DNA from: Atriophallophorus winterbourni
Taxonomy: Eukaryota > Platyhelminthes > Trematoda > Plagiorchiida > Microphallidae
NCBI GenBank assembly: GCA_013407085.1
Contig: JACCGJ010014419.1
Span: forward strand, 1-64,000
DNA length: 64,000 nucleotides
Direction of reading: 5' to 3'
The position numbers and the translations under genes are program-made. Of the stretch, positions 36,001-42,021 are shown in pieces. Under the pieces are notes generated by a model that worked only from the letters and a program-made list of their open reading frames with translations, had not been told where the DNA came from and did no database searches. Position 1 is the stretch's first letter. Every line of letters starts with the position of its first letter.

Positions 36001-37219
36001 ACATAATTGATCAAAGCCAATAAAAGGTTAACGAACTGATAAAAAATGAATCTCGAATTTTAAATTTTGATAGCAAAATAGATTAAGTAACACATTCAAA
36101 AATGAAGCAACATCGAAATACGCACCTTCTTTGGAAAATTTGAAACTGCTCAACAGATCAATGCAGTCGGAAAGGCCAGCAAAAATGGTAAACTCTCCTT
36201 GAAAGGGATTTTTGCGGAAAAACACTTCAAAAACAGCGTGCTCGTTGCTTTTCTTGGTTTTCCAATATCCGTAAGACATTGTCAATTGATAAAAATCTGG
36301 TAAACGGAATTTTACTTAAGTCGGAATAACCAGAAAATTTAATGAAATTAGATTGCAACTAAATATACTCATTGGCATCATTTTCATCACACACGCCCCA
36401 CTACCGGCTTCCTGCTGTTTGCACTCATCAGGTAGGGCCAGTACGATCAGTATTCGCATGGCTTGAAACAGTGGCTTACATGTATAAATTGTTTACCATT
36501 TCTCCACTGTTTCAAGGTAATTGGATCCTGATCTAAATGTCCCTACCTCATGAGTGCAAACATCACAAAAATGGTCTGGGTTGTTTGTAATGGGAATGCA
36601 TACAAATGAGTATCTTCGTTTATGACCATACGTTTAACTCATCTACATGTGTTTTGGCACCTGTGAATGGACAGATTGGTCGTGCCAACCTTACACAACA
36701 GTGGATTATAAGCAGAACTTGTTTAGATTACAACTGTATAAGAATGAAATCAAATGTACCAGAATAATCATTTACATGCCTTTACATCACACACCCCACG
36801 ACCGGTTTCGTGCTGTTTGCACTTATCAGGATTCGCATGCGTTTGAAATCAAATGTACTTAGGGGAAAATTCGTTCGAAAAATATGCATGATTGTGCTGA
36901 ACCAACAGTTTTTGGATATGATTTGATAGTGCCATATGTCGATAAATTACTTAAACATGAGTGCACTTGCTACCTTAATCAGTTCATATTGTCTCATTCT
37001 AGACACGTAACGGAGCATAAATGTAGTGAAGTGAACGATTACTGTTAGCTTCATTCACTTTCCTAATGCAGCCTCGTGAAAAAATTGTCTAGGGATTGCG
37101 CTAACAAATTATGACAGTATCGTAAAACAGAAGTTTAATCCCTTACCAGTCAGTAAAGGCTGAACCACGCGTAAATGGGCATCAGACGAAGGACTATTTT
37201 CTCCTTTTTGATTCGGCAT
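11838..37219 (-). CDS. NAPRT: Nicotinate phosphoribosyltransferase (NAPRT), 11 exons
   Basis: Catalyses nicotinate + PRPP + ATP to nicotinate mononucleotide, the first step of the Preiss-Handler route to NAD, in the cytosol. Exons (minus): 37219-37147, 36296-36126, 33512-33302, 32121-31991, 30771-30674, 29744-29497, 28427-28287, 24252-24168, 17699-17516, 15864-15707, 12023-11838. They sum to 1686 bases: 561 residues plus TGA. All introns are GT-AG and all phases close. Visible family features: LLTD-FYQLTM (Tyr27, human Tyr21), GTHAHSF (His219, the phosphorylated His213 in human), [11 protein letters not shown] (Arg335, human Arg318), LVSNDLNED and CVGTNLVTC (Thr397, human Thr380), [10 protein letters not shown]. 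Human NAPRT is 538 residues. No stop or shift interrupts it, so it is probably functional. The introns carry many retroelements. Confidence 0.95.
12024..13085. other. NAPRT intron 10, first part: no feature seen
   Basis: AT-rich intron sequence. A plus-strand frame at 12675-12908 has no recognisable domain and is probably chance. Confidence 0.4.
13086..13370 (+). repeat. Dispersed hammerhead repeat copy (intron 10)
   Basis: Shares with 38640-38990 and 63800-64000 the blocks 'ttgtacgaaccct', 'aacagtgg', 'ggctcactgaacctaat' and 'gatggatgatcaaagt'. Its ribozyme core at 13297-13340 reads CTGATGA, then a mismatched stem II around AAACA, then AGAAC, CCGGTA and GTGGTGTG. The GAAA and cleavage triplet are altered, so it is probably inactive. 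Antisense to NAPRT. Confidence 0.6.
13371..14219. other. NAPRT intron 10: no feature seen
   Basis: No supportable gene or repeat recognised. Confidence 0.35.
14220..14595 (-). repeat. Family R retroelement tail
   Basis: Close copy of the segment at 26005-26400: 'cacgccggcggcgtgat', 'ttcagcagccaagagctgtat', 'gcaagtgcggtctg'. In minus frames it encodes the C-terminal tail ([14 protein letters not shown], then a W-rich block). It lacks the RT domain. Confidence 0.65.
14597..14640 (+). repeat. Fragment of dispersed hammerhead repeat body
   Basis: 'tttacacatgtgattaaaca' followed by 'ggttggttgtgccaatt' matches the body block near 35520-35565. It lies between two oppositely oriented family R tails. 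Confidence 0.5.
14641..14860 (+). repeat. Family R-like retroelement tail, plus orientation
   Basis: Plus frame gives [20 protein letters not shown], then EHHLQAKES and a Cys-rich end [14 protein letters not shown]. It matches family R's [15 protein letters not shown]...[12 protein letters not shown] and adds a terminal zinc-finger-like motif. Confidence 0.6.
15262..15325 (+). repeat. Degenerate hammerhead copy (intron 10)
   Basis: Has the family leader GGATCCTGATCATATTGTAC, then CTGATGA and GTGC-AAGCA, but stem II 3' and GAAA are lost. Antisense to NAPRT. Confidence 0.45.
15707..15864 (-). CDS. NAPRT: NAPRT exon 10
   Basis: Acceptor CTAACCGCAG. Encodes [33 protein letters not shown] and [13 protein letters not shown], the C-terminal domain segment matching human RVWPPGAQEPCTVRPAQVE. 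Donor GTAGGT, phase 0. Base composition is GC-richer than its flanks. Confidence 0.92.
15865..16425. other. NAPRT intron 9, first part: no feature seen
   Basis: No recognisable repeat or coding sequence. Confidence 0.35.
16430..16565 (+). repeat. Repeat family X copy (intron 9)
   Basis: 'ttctgtgtcagaagcgaaacg' and 'ccgatcggtctcgaataatttcaatcg' match copies at 21514-21690 and 31618-31837. No coding potential. Confidence 0.6.
16570..17515. other. NAPRT intron 9, remainder
   Basis: Nothing recognised. A/T-rich, with short simple 'aaataaataaacaaacaaa' near 17337-17356. Confidence 0.35.
17516..17699 (-). CDS. NAPRT: NAPRT exon 9
   Basis: Acceptor ACGAAGCAG (an AG three bases upstream would add one Gln). 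Encodes [33 protein letters not shown] and [16 protein letters not shown]. Thr397 sits in the phosphate-binding VGT. Donor GTGAGT, phase 1. Confidence 0.95.
17700..19140. other. NAPRT intron 8, left part: no feature seen
   Basis: Minus-strand frames here show no domains and lack splice context. Confidence 0.35.
19150..19200 (+). repeat. Very degenerate hammerhead copy (intron 8)
   Basis: Family leader 'aaccgtaatcttactgtcgc' then CTGATGG and ATGAAAGC. Stem II is not preserved. Confidence 0.35.
19660..20360 (-). repeat. Family R tail interrupted by family Y
   Basis: 19660-19790 and 20085-20360 match the two halves of the family R tail (compare 26020-26400), in the same orientation. The right half encodes [20 protein letters not shown] and [12 protein letters not shown] in minus frames. 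The family Y sequence between them is a nested insertion. Confidence 0.6.
19835..20080 (+). repeat. Repeat family Y copy (nested, intron 8)
   Basis: Matches 34440-34690: 'gcttaactgccatacaaccatga', 'gaggtgcctgcacctcgaatgg' and 'agcttccatgtggctttca'. Shorter copies are at 37760-37835 and 63340-63415. No coding signal; likely a SINE or other short element. Confidence 0.6.
20361..21513. other. NAPRT intron 8: no clear feature
   Basis: A plus-strand frame at 20922-21356 has no domain resemblance I can name. Near 20690 'ttggtacgaccgattatgg' resembles the hammerhead repeat body but is too short to call. Confidence 0.3.
21514..21690 (+). repeat. Repeat family X copy (intron 8)
   Basis: 'catgttccctgtcctgacta', 'ttctgtgtcagaagtgaaacg', 'ctctaaccgattgcaatcaa' and 'cacgatcggtcccaaacat' match the insertion at 31618-31837 on the opposite strand. 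Confidence 0.65.
21690..21960 (-). pseudogene. Family R RT fragment (intron 8)
   Basis: Minus frames give [14 protein letters not shown], then [20 protein letters not shown]: the end of the RT domain and start of the connection in RTE-like elements. It aligns with 5600-5760. Confidence 0.6.
22200..22340 (-). pseudogene. Short LINE coding remnant
   Basis: Minus frame reads [20 protein letters not shown], resembling a linker region of a non-LTR ORF2. Family not determined. Confidence 0.3.
22516..22617 (-). other. Possible in-frame cassette exon in NAPRT intron 8
   Basis: A 102-base open stretch between acceptor TTTTTGACTGCAG and a strong donor CAG-GTAAGA, phase 0 on both sides and in the transcribed orientation. 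It would insert 34 residues (begins [11 protein letters not shown], ends [10 protein letters not shown]) between Gln386 and Gly387. NAPRTs I know have no such insert, so it may be chance or an alternative exon. Confidence 0.25.
23255..23680 (-). pseudogene. LINE A-family RT fragment (intron 8)
   Basis: About 430 bases align by eye with 1480-1940 of LINE A in the same orientation: 'ggggacttcttttcgtttag', 'tacaacgctta(g)gattgaa', 'cattctc...tgcatgcgatcctcccttaca'. This covers the pre-catalytic RT region. Several indels and stops. Confidence 0.7.
24168..24252 (-). CDS. NAPRT: NAPRT exon 8
   Basis: Acceptor TTCGCCAAAG (a weak AAG site). Encodes [20 protein letters not shown] then TLYSLNHQ, the FxxPW...SNDINEE block of the family. 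Donor GTACGC, phase 0. Only 85 bases long and more than 4 kb from either neighbour. Confidence 0.92.
24805..24990 (-). repeat. Family R tail fragment (intron 7)
   Basis: 'gttgcacgccggctgcgtgatct', 'cagcagccaagagctgtatct' and 'tgcctccaatgtgagcggtcaa' match 26160-26280. Runs directly into a family Z repeat. Confidence 0.6.
24964..25150 (+). repeat. SINE-like family Z copy (intron 7)
   Basis: 'gtgggctaagatactctcag', 'gtccgggcctagacaaa' and 'gaagtactgcacaattacgcat' match 59195-59425 and 62300-62540. Confidence 0.6.
25160..25990. other. NAPRT intron 7: no feature seen
   Basis: No recognisable repeat or reading frame. Confidence 0.35.
26005..26590 (-). repeat. Family R element, best copy (intron 7)
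   Basis: Minus frames give [20 protein letters not shown] (RT catalytic F-A-D-D), then after a jump [38 protein letters not shown] and [13 protein letters not shown]. The palm is joined directly to the C-terminal tail, so a few hundred residues are missing. Confidence 0.65.
26640..26770 (-). repeat. Dispersed hammerhead repeat copy (intron 7)
   Basis: Contains the family leader (rc of 'gtaggtacagtacgaccattatcg') and 'acggtggtgaaatggtaaacaaa'. Encloses the best ribozyme core of the window. Confidence 0.65.
26676..26724 (-). ncRNA. Hammerhead ribozyme, best-preserved copy
   Basis: On the minus strand: CCTAC (stem I 5'), CTGATGA (26712-26706, exact), GCGC-AAACA-GCAC (stem II, one mismatch against GTGC/GCAC), GAAAC (26692-26688, exact), CCAG, then GTC (26685-26683), then GTGG pairing back to CCTAC. 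Predicted cut between 26683 and 26682. Stem III is only two to four pairs, a form that in other flatworm hammerheads is reported to work best as a dimer. It is sense-oriented in NAPRT intron 7. Confidence 0.75.
27087..27360 (-). repeat. Candidate LTR (intron 7)
   Basis: Minus strand runs TGTCAGCC...TTAAACA (TG...CA, 274 bases), with TATATAAGATGAGC about 145 bases from its end and AATAAACGCC about 80 bases from its end, the usual LTR order of TATA box then polyA signal. Upstream (27361-27862) is a 115-residue open frame I cannot identify. The flanks do not show a target duplication, and no second LTR was seen in the window. Confidence 0.5.
27515..27862 (-). CDS. Unidentified open frame beside the candidate LTR
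   Basis: 115 codons with 11 Cys residues, reading toward the candidate LTR at 27360. It could be the end of an LTR-element polyprotein. No motif recognised, and the overlapping plus-strand frame is equally long, so coding status is uncertain. Confidence 0.25.
   Translation of the reverse strand: MHICGSSTCYAVCKVSIGDLADVCYGKYLSIVVRRMNRIEQWLPGISLVNEKVLTFKLVCKDSDPHSRLRFQNCFVGVVKQHGNTSNVVKNVVEISVCMSNTKCISDGCESRAFE
28287..28427 (-). CDS. NAPRT: NAPRT exon 7
   Basis: Acceptor TTTCGATAG. Encodes [20 protein letters not shown] and [10 protein letters not shown], holding the Arg335/Asp337 PRPP- and nicotinate-site region. Donor GTGAGT splits the CAT codon, phase 2. Confidence 0.95.
28428..29496. other. 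NAPRT intron 6: no clear feature
   Basis: Short internal echoes ('aaccgagtttcgcagttaagcc' and 'aaccgagtttggcaaagtaag' near 28577-28634) but no identifiable element. Confidence 0.35.
29497..29744 (-). CDS. NAPRT: NAPRT exon 6
   Basis: Acceptor CACCCCTTTAG. Begins [10 protein letters not shown], then [10 protein letters not shown], and [23 protein letters not shown] sequence matching human PGERAAFVAYALAFP. Ends GLIDTFDVL plus CG. Donor GTAAG, phase 2. Confidence 0.95.
29745..30673. other. NAPRT intron 5: no feature seen
   Basis: AT-rich, with no recognised repeat. Confidence 0.35.
30674..30771 (-). CDS. NAPRT: NAPRT exon 5
   Basis: Acceptor GCGCGCAG. Encodes [20 protein letters not shown] then [13 protein letters not shown]. 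His219 corresponds to the histidine that is transiently phosphorylated by ATP. Donor GTAAGA, phase 0. Confidence 0.95.
31603..31852 (-). mobile_element. Foldback insertion of repeat family X with 15-bp duplication (intron 4)
   Basis: Direct repeats GGTGTGAACATAAAT at 31603-31617 and 31838-31852 bound a 220-base insert. Within it, 31654-31715 and 31774-31835 are 62-base inverted arms with a few mismatches. The left part matches family X (21514-21690) in reverse. Confidence 0.8.
31991..32121 (-). CDS. NAPRT: NAPRT exon 4
   Basis: Acceptor TGGTTTAG. Encodes [20 protein letters not shown] and [20 protein letters not shown], almost identical in pattern to vertebrate NAPRT ([10 protein letters not shown]). 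Donor GTAAGC, phase 1. Confidence 0.95.
32122..33301. other. NAPRT intron 3: no clear feature
   Basis: No repeat family recognised with confidence. Confidence 0.35.
33302..33512 (-). CDS. NAPRT: NAPRT exon 3
   Basis: Acceptor TATCCACAG. Encodes [30 protein letters not shown] and [10 protein letters not shown], matching the human FPGVPLLQVSGPLLVVQLLE block. Donor GTGCAG, phase 2. Confidence 0.95.
33513..34439. other. NAPRT intron 2, right-hand start: no clear feature
   Basis: A plus-strand frame at 33838-34083 has no domain signal. Confidence 0.3.
34440..34690 (+). repeat. Repeat family Y copy (intron 2)
   Basis: Matches 19835-20080 along about 240 bases: 'gtgcttaactgccatacaaccatga', 'gaggtgcctaaacctcaaatcg', 'agcttccttacagctttca'. 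Confidence 0.65.
35030..35075 (-). ncRNA. Hammerhead copy, altered core (intron 2)
   Basis: CCTAA, CGGATGA (one change from CTGATGA), perfect stem II GTGC/GCAC with loop TCACA, GTAAC instead of GAAAC, CCGATT. Two catalytic positions are changed, so it is probably inactive. Sense to NAPRT. Confidence 0.5.
35292..35335 (-). ncRNA. Hammerhead copy, altered core (intron 2)
   Basis: CTGATTA, perfect stem II GTGC/GCAC with loop AACA, GGAAC, CCGG, then GTG in place of GTC. A (TG)n run follows. Sense to NAPRT. Confidence 0.5.
36126..36296 (-). CDS. NAPRT: NAPRT exon 2
   Basis: Acceptor TTTACCAG then AT, completing the Asp codon. Encodes [12 protein letters not shown] (substrate-site Tyr27) and [16 protein letters not shown], then GLSDCIDLL. 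Donor GTGCG after phase 1. Confidence 0.95.
36396..36438 (-). ncRNA. Hammerhead copy, good stem I (intron 1)
   Basis: CCCTAC pairs with GTGGGG (stem I; one G-U). CTGATGA exact at 36431-36425. Stem II GTGC-AAACA-GCAG has one mismatch. GAAGC replaces GAAAC. CCGG then GTA in place of GTC. The leader CTGATCGTACTGG is kept. Sense to NAPRT. Confidence 0.6.
36541..36580 (+). ncRNA. Degenerate hammerhead copy (intron 1)
   Basis: CCCTAC, CTCATGA, GTGC-AAACA-TCAC, AAAAA, TGGTC, TGGG. Opposite orientation to the copies on either side, with which it shares 'ccatttctccactgtttcaagg' (36496-36517). Confidence 0.5.
36794..36829 (-). ncRNA. Hammerhead ribozyme, near-intact core (intron 1)
   Basis: CTGATAA (36829-36823; one change), perfect stem II GTGC-AAACA-GCAC, GAAAC exact, CCGG and GTC (cut between 36800 and 36799), then GTGGGG. 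The stem I 5' strand is not the usual CCTAC. Sense to NAPRT. Confidence 0.65.
37147..37219 (-). CDS. NAPRT: NAPRT exon 1
   Basis: ATG at 37219-37217, with A at -3. Encodes 24 residues ending VVQPLLT plus one base, then donor GTAAGG. This gives the start of the LLTD(L/F)YQ motif of the family. Residues 1-15 are polar and variable, as in other NAPRTs. Confidence 0.9.
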
Positions 37220-38639
37220 TCTTGAAATTATCAAATATCTGTAACGTCAACACGATAGATGGTTTTAACATCTTGAGATGAATCATTTGTATTTAAATCG
37301 ATAAAAATGCAGGAAGAACGATGCATGATTAGAGTACACACAAGAATGCGAGCGAAATATTGAAACAAACATCTGTTATGAGATGAACATAGTTCAAACG
37401 TGTAAGCGATGAAACGCAACGGTTCGAACAATTATATGTATTTATGCTCTTACACACTAAACACACAACAGCCAGCTCCGTGTTAGTTACACAAATCTCT
37501 GTTTTTTATTGCTATCAGGCAGCTGAAATCCTGAAGGACATTTCTTATCTCCGATTTTTATAACGGAAAACAAAACATGTGATAAAAATCCAGCCGTTGG
37601 ATTGTTTGTTTTTCTGATATTCTATTATTTCCTCGTTTCAGTCAGTATGCATTTTGAAAAGGTATGGTAGGGAATTCATGTTATGTACGGTTTCCTAAAA
37701 TCTTCAAAGGACTTCGAATCTTATCTTCTTCAGTAGAGACAGCATTGCACCATTAGCATTTATCAAATTTTTTCAACTGCGATACAACCATGAAAATAAT
37801 GAAATCCTAAAAATGGGTATTAAACAGGCGCACAGTTTATCTTCACAGATCAATCGAACAGGGACTTTGTGCACCTTAAGTTAGCTCCGGCAAAACTGAT
37901 AATACGAACTCGAGGGTGTGCACGTTTGAAAAGCAGACAAATATGGATATGTTGTACAATTTATTATTGCGTTCATGTTAGAGAACAGGTATTGCTGCAT
38001 AACTTTGACAACTATGATTTCTCTGACGTTTTAGGCTATGCTAGAAAAATGAACAACATCTACCCGATGAATACTGCTAACAACAAGAATACTGTGCGGA
38101 GGGTTACGAAAAGTGTGTAAATACGGATGTTTCGTGCGACATAGGACCTTAATTCGCAGAAAAATGCATGTCAGCATGAAAATATGATTATAAATCAAGG
38201 GTACATTTCATGAAAATAATGCACTTCAAATGCTTGTAAAATATTATCAAGCATATCTAACGCGAATTCAATCACTACGGTGAAAATCACTGGAAATTCA
38301 AGAGAATTATCCTGAATAATTTGAATAATCATAGATGTGTCTATCATATAGAATTTATTGAATGTTGACTAAACTTGAAATGCAGCTCTATTAAATGTGC
38401 CACGATGGGTTCTGTGATAAAATATTCCTGAAATCAAACTGAGGGTACCTTATTGGAAACTATTACAACAAATATGCTGTAGTTTATTTTTGTATCAATT
38501 AAAATATTATTAAAACATTCGTTACTGGAAATTTGGAACATATATATGACTATGAATGGATAGCTGCATGATCATTTATAGTTAAAAAATGCATTACCTC
38601 GAAGTTTTTTCTTTAATATTGGTTCCTAAAATATGTTGG
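37220..38639. other. Upstream flank of NAPRT
   Basis: Presumed promoter and 5' untranslated region of NAPRT, plus a family Y fragment. I see no CpG-rich segment or convincing TATA box that fixes a start. Confidence 0.35.
37760..37835 (+). repeat. Repeat family Y fragment
   Basis: 'gcgatacaaccatga...gaaatcctaaaaatggg' matches 34496-34540. Lies upstream of the NAPRT start. Confidence 0.5.
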
Positions 38640-38990
38640 AACTACATCTATTCAACAAATATGTGTTGATCACAAGTTGTTGAAATAATATCAACCATAG
38701 ACCGGTAGTTGTGTGTGAGTGCGAGGAATGTGAGCAATACATCACTTTGGTCATCCATAAGCGCCTTGAGTGCTTGACCAGGAATCACTAAGTGATTCTG
38801 TGTTTGAACACTGCAGTTAGTTGTACGAACCCTGTGTAACAGTGGCATTCAAGTATAACTTTGTTTAACACTTATCCACTGTTTCAAGGCTCACTGAACC
38901 TAATCTTACTGTGTCCACATGATTAAAGCAAACAGCCTAAAATCGGTAGTGGTGTGTAAGTGCTGGAGATATGAGCAACACAATACTATT
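38640..38990 (+). repeat. Dispersed hammerhead repeat copy, decayed ribozyme
   Basis: Matches 13086-13370. The ribozyme at 38917-38955 reads CATGATTA, AGC-AAACA-GCC, TAAAAT, CGGTA, GTGGTGT: the short stem II survives, the core does not. Confidence 0.55.
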
Positions 38991-39499
38991 GTAATACAAA
39001 TATGTTTTCGTAATTTTTTAAGACAATGTTTGGGAATAATGTTTCCCAGTTAGCGTCGAAATTACTCTTAAAGCTTAACATGGTAGGGAGATTTATTATA
39101 CCATCTCGGGGCTTGTTCCATTAGCTAATCACAGGGTGGTTGAAAAAAGCTCGCGTAACAGCAGTCTTGGCCCAGTCTTAAGAAGGTTGATTAAAATACG
39201 CTTGTAGCTGTTTTAGGTAGAAACCTCTGTAATTCCGTAATATTGAATTCCCTGGAACCCTATAGAATCTTAAAGTCTTCAATTCAGTCGCCTCGCAGTT
39301 CTTCGCTTTTTAGTGAAAACAGATCGAGGTCTTTGACTCTTGATTCATAGGTTTTACCTGTCTGACCCTCAATCGTCCTAGTCGGAATACGCTAAACCGT
39401 TTCTCGGCACTCATATAACTATTTTCAAGTACGGGGCCTAGGATTGACGGTAATCCGTTGGAAACAATCTCAGTTTTGTGAGACGTTCTTGGTAGCTGG

Positions 39500-42021
39500 A
39501 GAGGCCAAGCCCCGTGACAAGCTTGGTAAAACGTCTTTGTGGTTGTTCCAACCCGTGCTGGTCACGCTTTAACTATGGTTTCCAGACAGAAATAGCATAT
39601 TCTAAGTGTGGCCTGACGTACGCCTGAAGAAGAAGGAGGAAGAGACGTGAATCGATGGTTCTGAATGCCCGCTTCAAGAGCCCAACATTTCAATTAGCTA
39701 CGGTTGAAGCACTTTCACACTGAGCAGAACAGCCCAAGTCATGTTGCACGATCACTCCGAGATCCTTTTCTTGCGTTGTGACAGTGAGGATCTTGCCACC
39801 TAGAATATACCTATGGTCGCCAGGAAAGCGAACACGTAATGCATGACATTTTTCAATGTTGAAAGGTAAGCGATTGATCGTTGATCATTCATGCAATGAG
39901 TCTAGATCGGATTGAAGTTTTCACGTATCGTCAGACGAATTGATGGAGCGCCAGATCTTGATATCATCCGCAAATAGGAGAAACGGTGATTTCACGTATC
40001 CTCCAATGTCACTGATAAACAACAAAAATAGACGCGGGCCAAGAACGGAACCCTGAGGTACTCCACACTGAATTGGGAACGGCTCTGAAAGGGTCTGTTT
40101 AACACGCACGCGAAGAGTTCTCGAACGCAGAAATGCAGCTACTCAGGAAAGCAATATAGGTGGTAAACCGAATGACTGCAGCTTCTCCAGTAGTATTACA
40201 TGGTCAATGCGGTCAAAGGCTTTAGAAAAATTTAAGTAAATAACATCTACTCCTTTACCTTCATCAGCAGATTTGGTCCAGTAATCCCGAGCCAAAAGTA
40301 AGTTATAGGAACATGAGTGTCCTCTAAAAAATCCATGTTTTTCTGCAGCAATAATATTGAAGCCGTCCTCAAAAACCATGATTTCGTCGGTAACTATTGC
40401 TTCAATCAACTTGGACAGCACTGGGAGGAGAGTGACCGGATGGTAATTGGCGGAATCACTGGAATTTAGACCCTTGAAGATTGGAGTGATGATACTTTCC
40501 TTCCAACCAGCAGGGACTTCAAAATTATCCATGAGTCGTTGAAAATACACCGCAAGCGGTTCGCTAAGTTGATCAGCAACTTCTCGCAATGCTTTTGGCG
40601 TTATACAATCGATACCTGGTGAGGAGTTGAGTCGAAGTCGCATGATTTTTTCTCGGACTCTGTTAGCAGAAAACATGGTGTAAGAGTTTAGAGGTAATGG
40701 GGACAAAAACAAAGGAAAGATTAGGGAGGGGTTTTGGAAAATGGGCATGTAATGAGATCTCAAGACTGCTGCTGCTTCCTTTGATGTAGACGTGGAGCCT
40801 GCACTAGTACTAAGGGAGGGGATACCAGTCTGCACCTTCTGCCTTTTGTTGACAAATCTGTAGAGCATTTTGTTATTTTCCAGGAATCGAGCCGTAATTT
40901 TACTTTGGTGATCTAATTTATCCTGGCGCACTAGATCAGTGCAATGATTGCGTAATTTTCTATAATGCTCCCAATCCTTCGGCAGTTGTGACAACTTAAA
41001 CGCAGTCCAGGCGGCATTTCTGCGGCACATCCATTTACGGGTTCTACTCCGGATGAATGTGCCGGCATTTTTTGGGGGAACCGGTCTTGAAACTGAAGAA
41101 AGCTCCACTAATTGGTGCCATTTGGTAACAAAATTGCGCCAAGTTGAATCCGAGTCACCTTCTAGCATGAAGTCAAAGCTATTGGAGGCAACAACATTGT
41201 AGAGAGTATCGTAATTTGTAACCGTCCGCAGCCTGATGTCGTCTTGATCCGGGTAGTTAGCGTAACACACGAAGTCAAAAATCAGGACAACATGATCGCT
41301 TTTACCCAACGGAGGTTCACTCGAGACTTCCTCAATCATCAATACCTCGTTCGTCAGTAGGAGGTCTAGTAAAGATGGTGTGTCATTTCCGCTGTAACGT
41401 GTGGGTTCCGTCACGTGACTGTACAAAGGATGACTTTCTATCAGCTCATTTAACTCCCAAGCAAAAGTATCGTGTGCAGGTTCAACACGCAAACTGGGCG
41501 AATTGAAGTCTCCCATCAATAAGATATGACTGTGCTTCATTGATAAGGCGAACAGCAGAGAATAGTATACCGATATCAACAACAGGCTGGGCATTTGGTT
41601 GATGATAGATTACAGCCAATAAAGCAGAGTCTCTGCTTTTGAGCTGCAGACGGCAATAAAGCGAATCTATAGTTTGTAGATGAATATGAGACATTTCTGT
41701 ACACTGGAGCAAAGAATTATGGTACAGAAGAACTCCACCACCCTTTTTGGGACGATCTTTTCTAATGGCAGTCATACCATCAAGCAAGATTTCGACATCT
41801 GTAACGGACGGTGTTAACCATGACTCAGTTACAGCTATAACGTCGAAATGTCGAGCCGCAATTCGAGCATGAAGTTCAGGAAGTTTACTGAGCAGCCCCT
41901 GGGCGTTTGTGTAGGAACACTTCAGGCTTTCGCGGTGTAGAGCGGGGTCTTTACACTTGTTGTGGTTGTTTATTGCGCCGATCCTGGAAGGACAGGAGGA
42001 GTTGAGTTTTTTGAGGCACAA
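39500..42021 (-). pseudogene. LINE B ORF2: endonuclease-reverse transcriptase, broken
   Basis: Frames at 42021-41482 (VTESWLTPSV, GGGVLLYHNSLLQ), 41594-40143 (LMGDFNSPSL, GKSDHVVLIFDF, FNIIAAEKHGFF, NFSKAFDRIDHVIL) and 40109-39921 (GVPQGSVLGPRLFLLFISDI and LLFADDIKIW) together give a full endonuclease and RT. At least two frameshifts (near 41500 and 40125) and later stops. The F-A-D-D box survives. Confidence 0.8.

Noticed and set aside
37441..37520. Possible further hammerhead copy (minus CCTGATAGC...CACGGAGCTGG)
   Set aside because: Stem II and GAAA are not recognisable.
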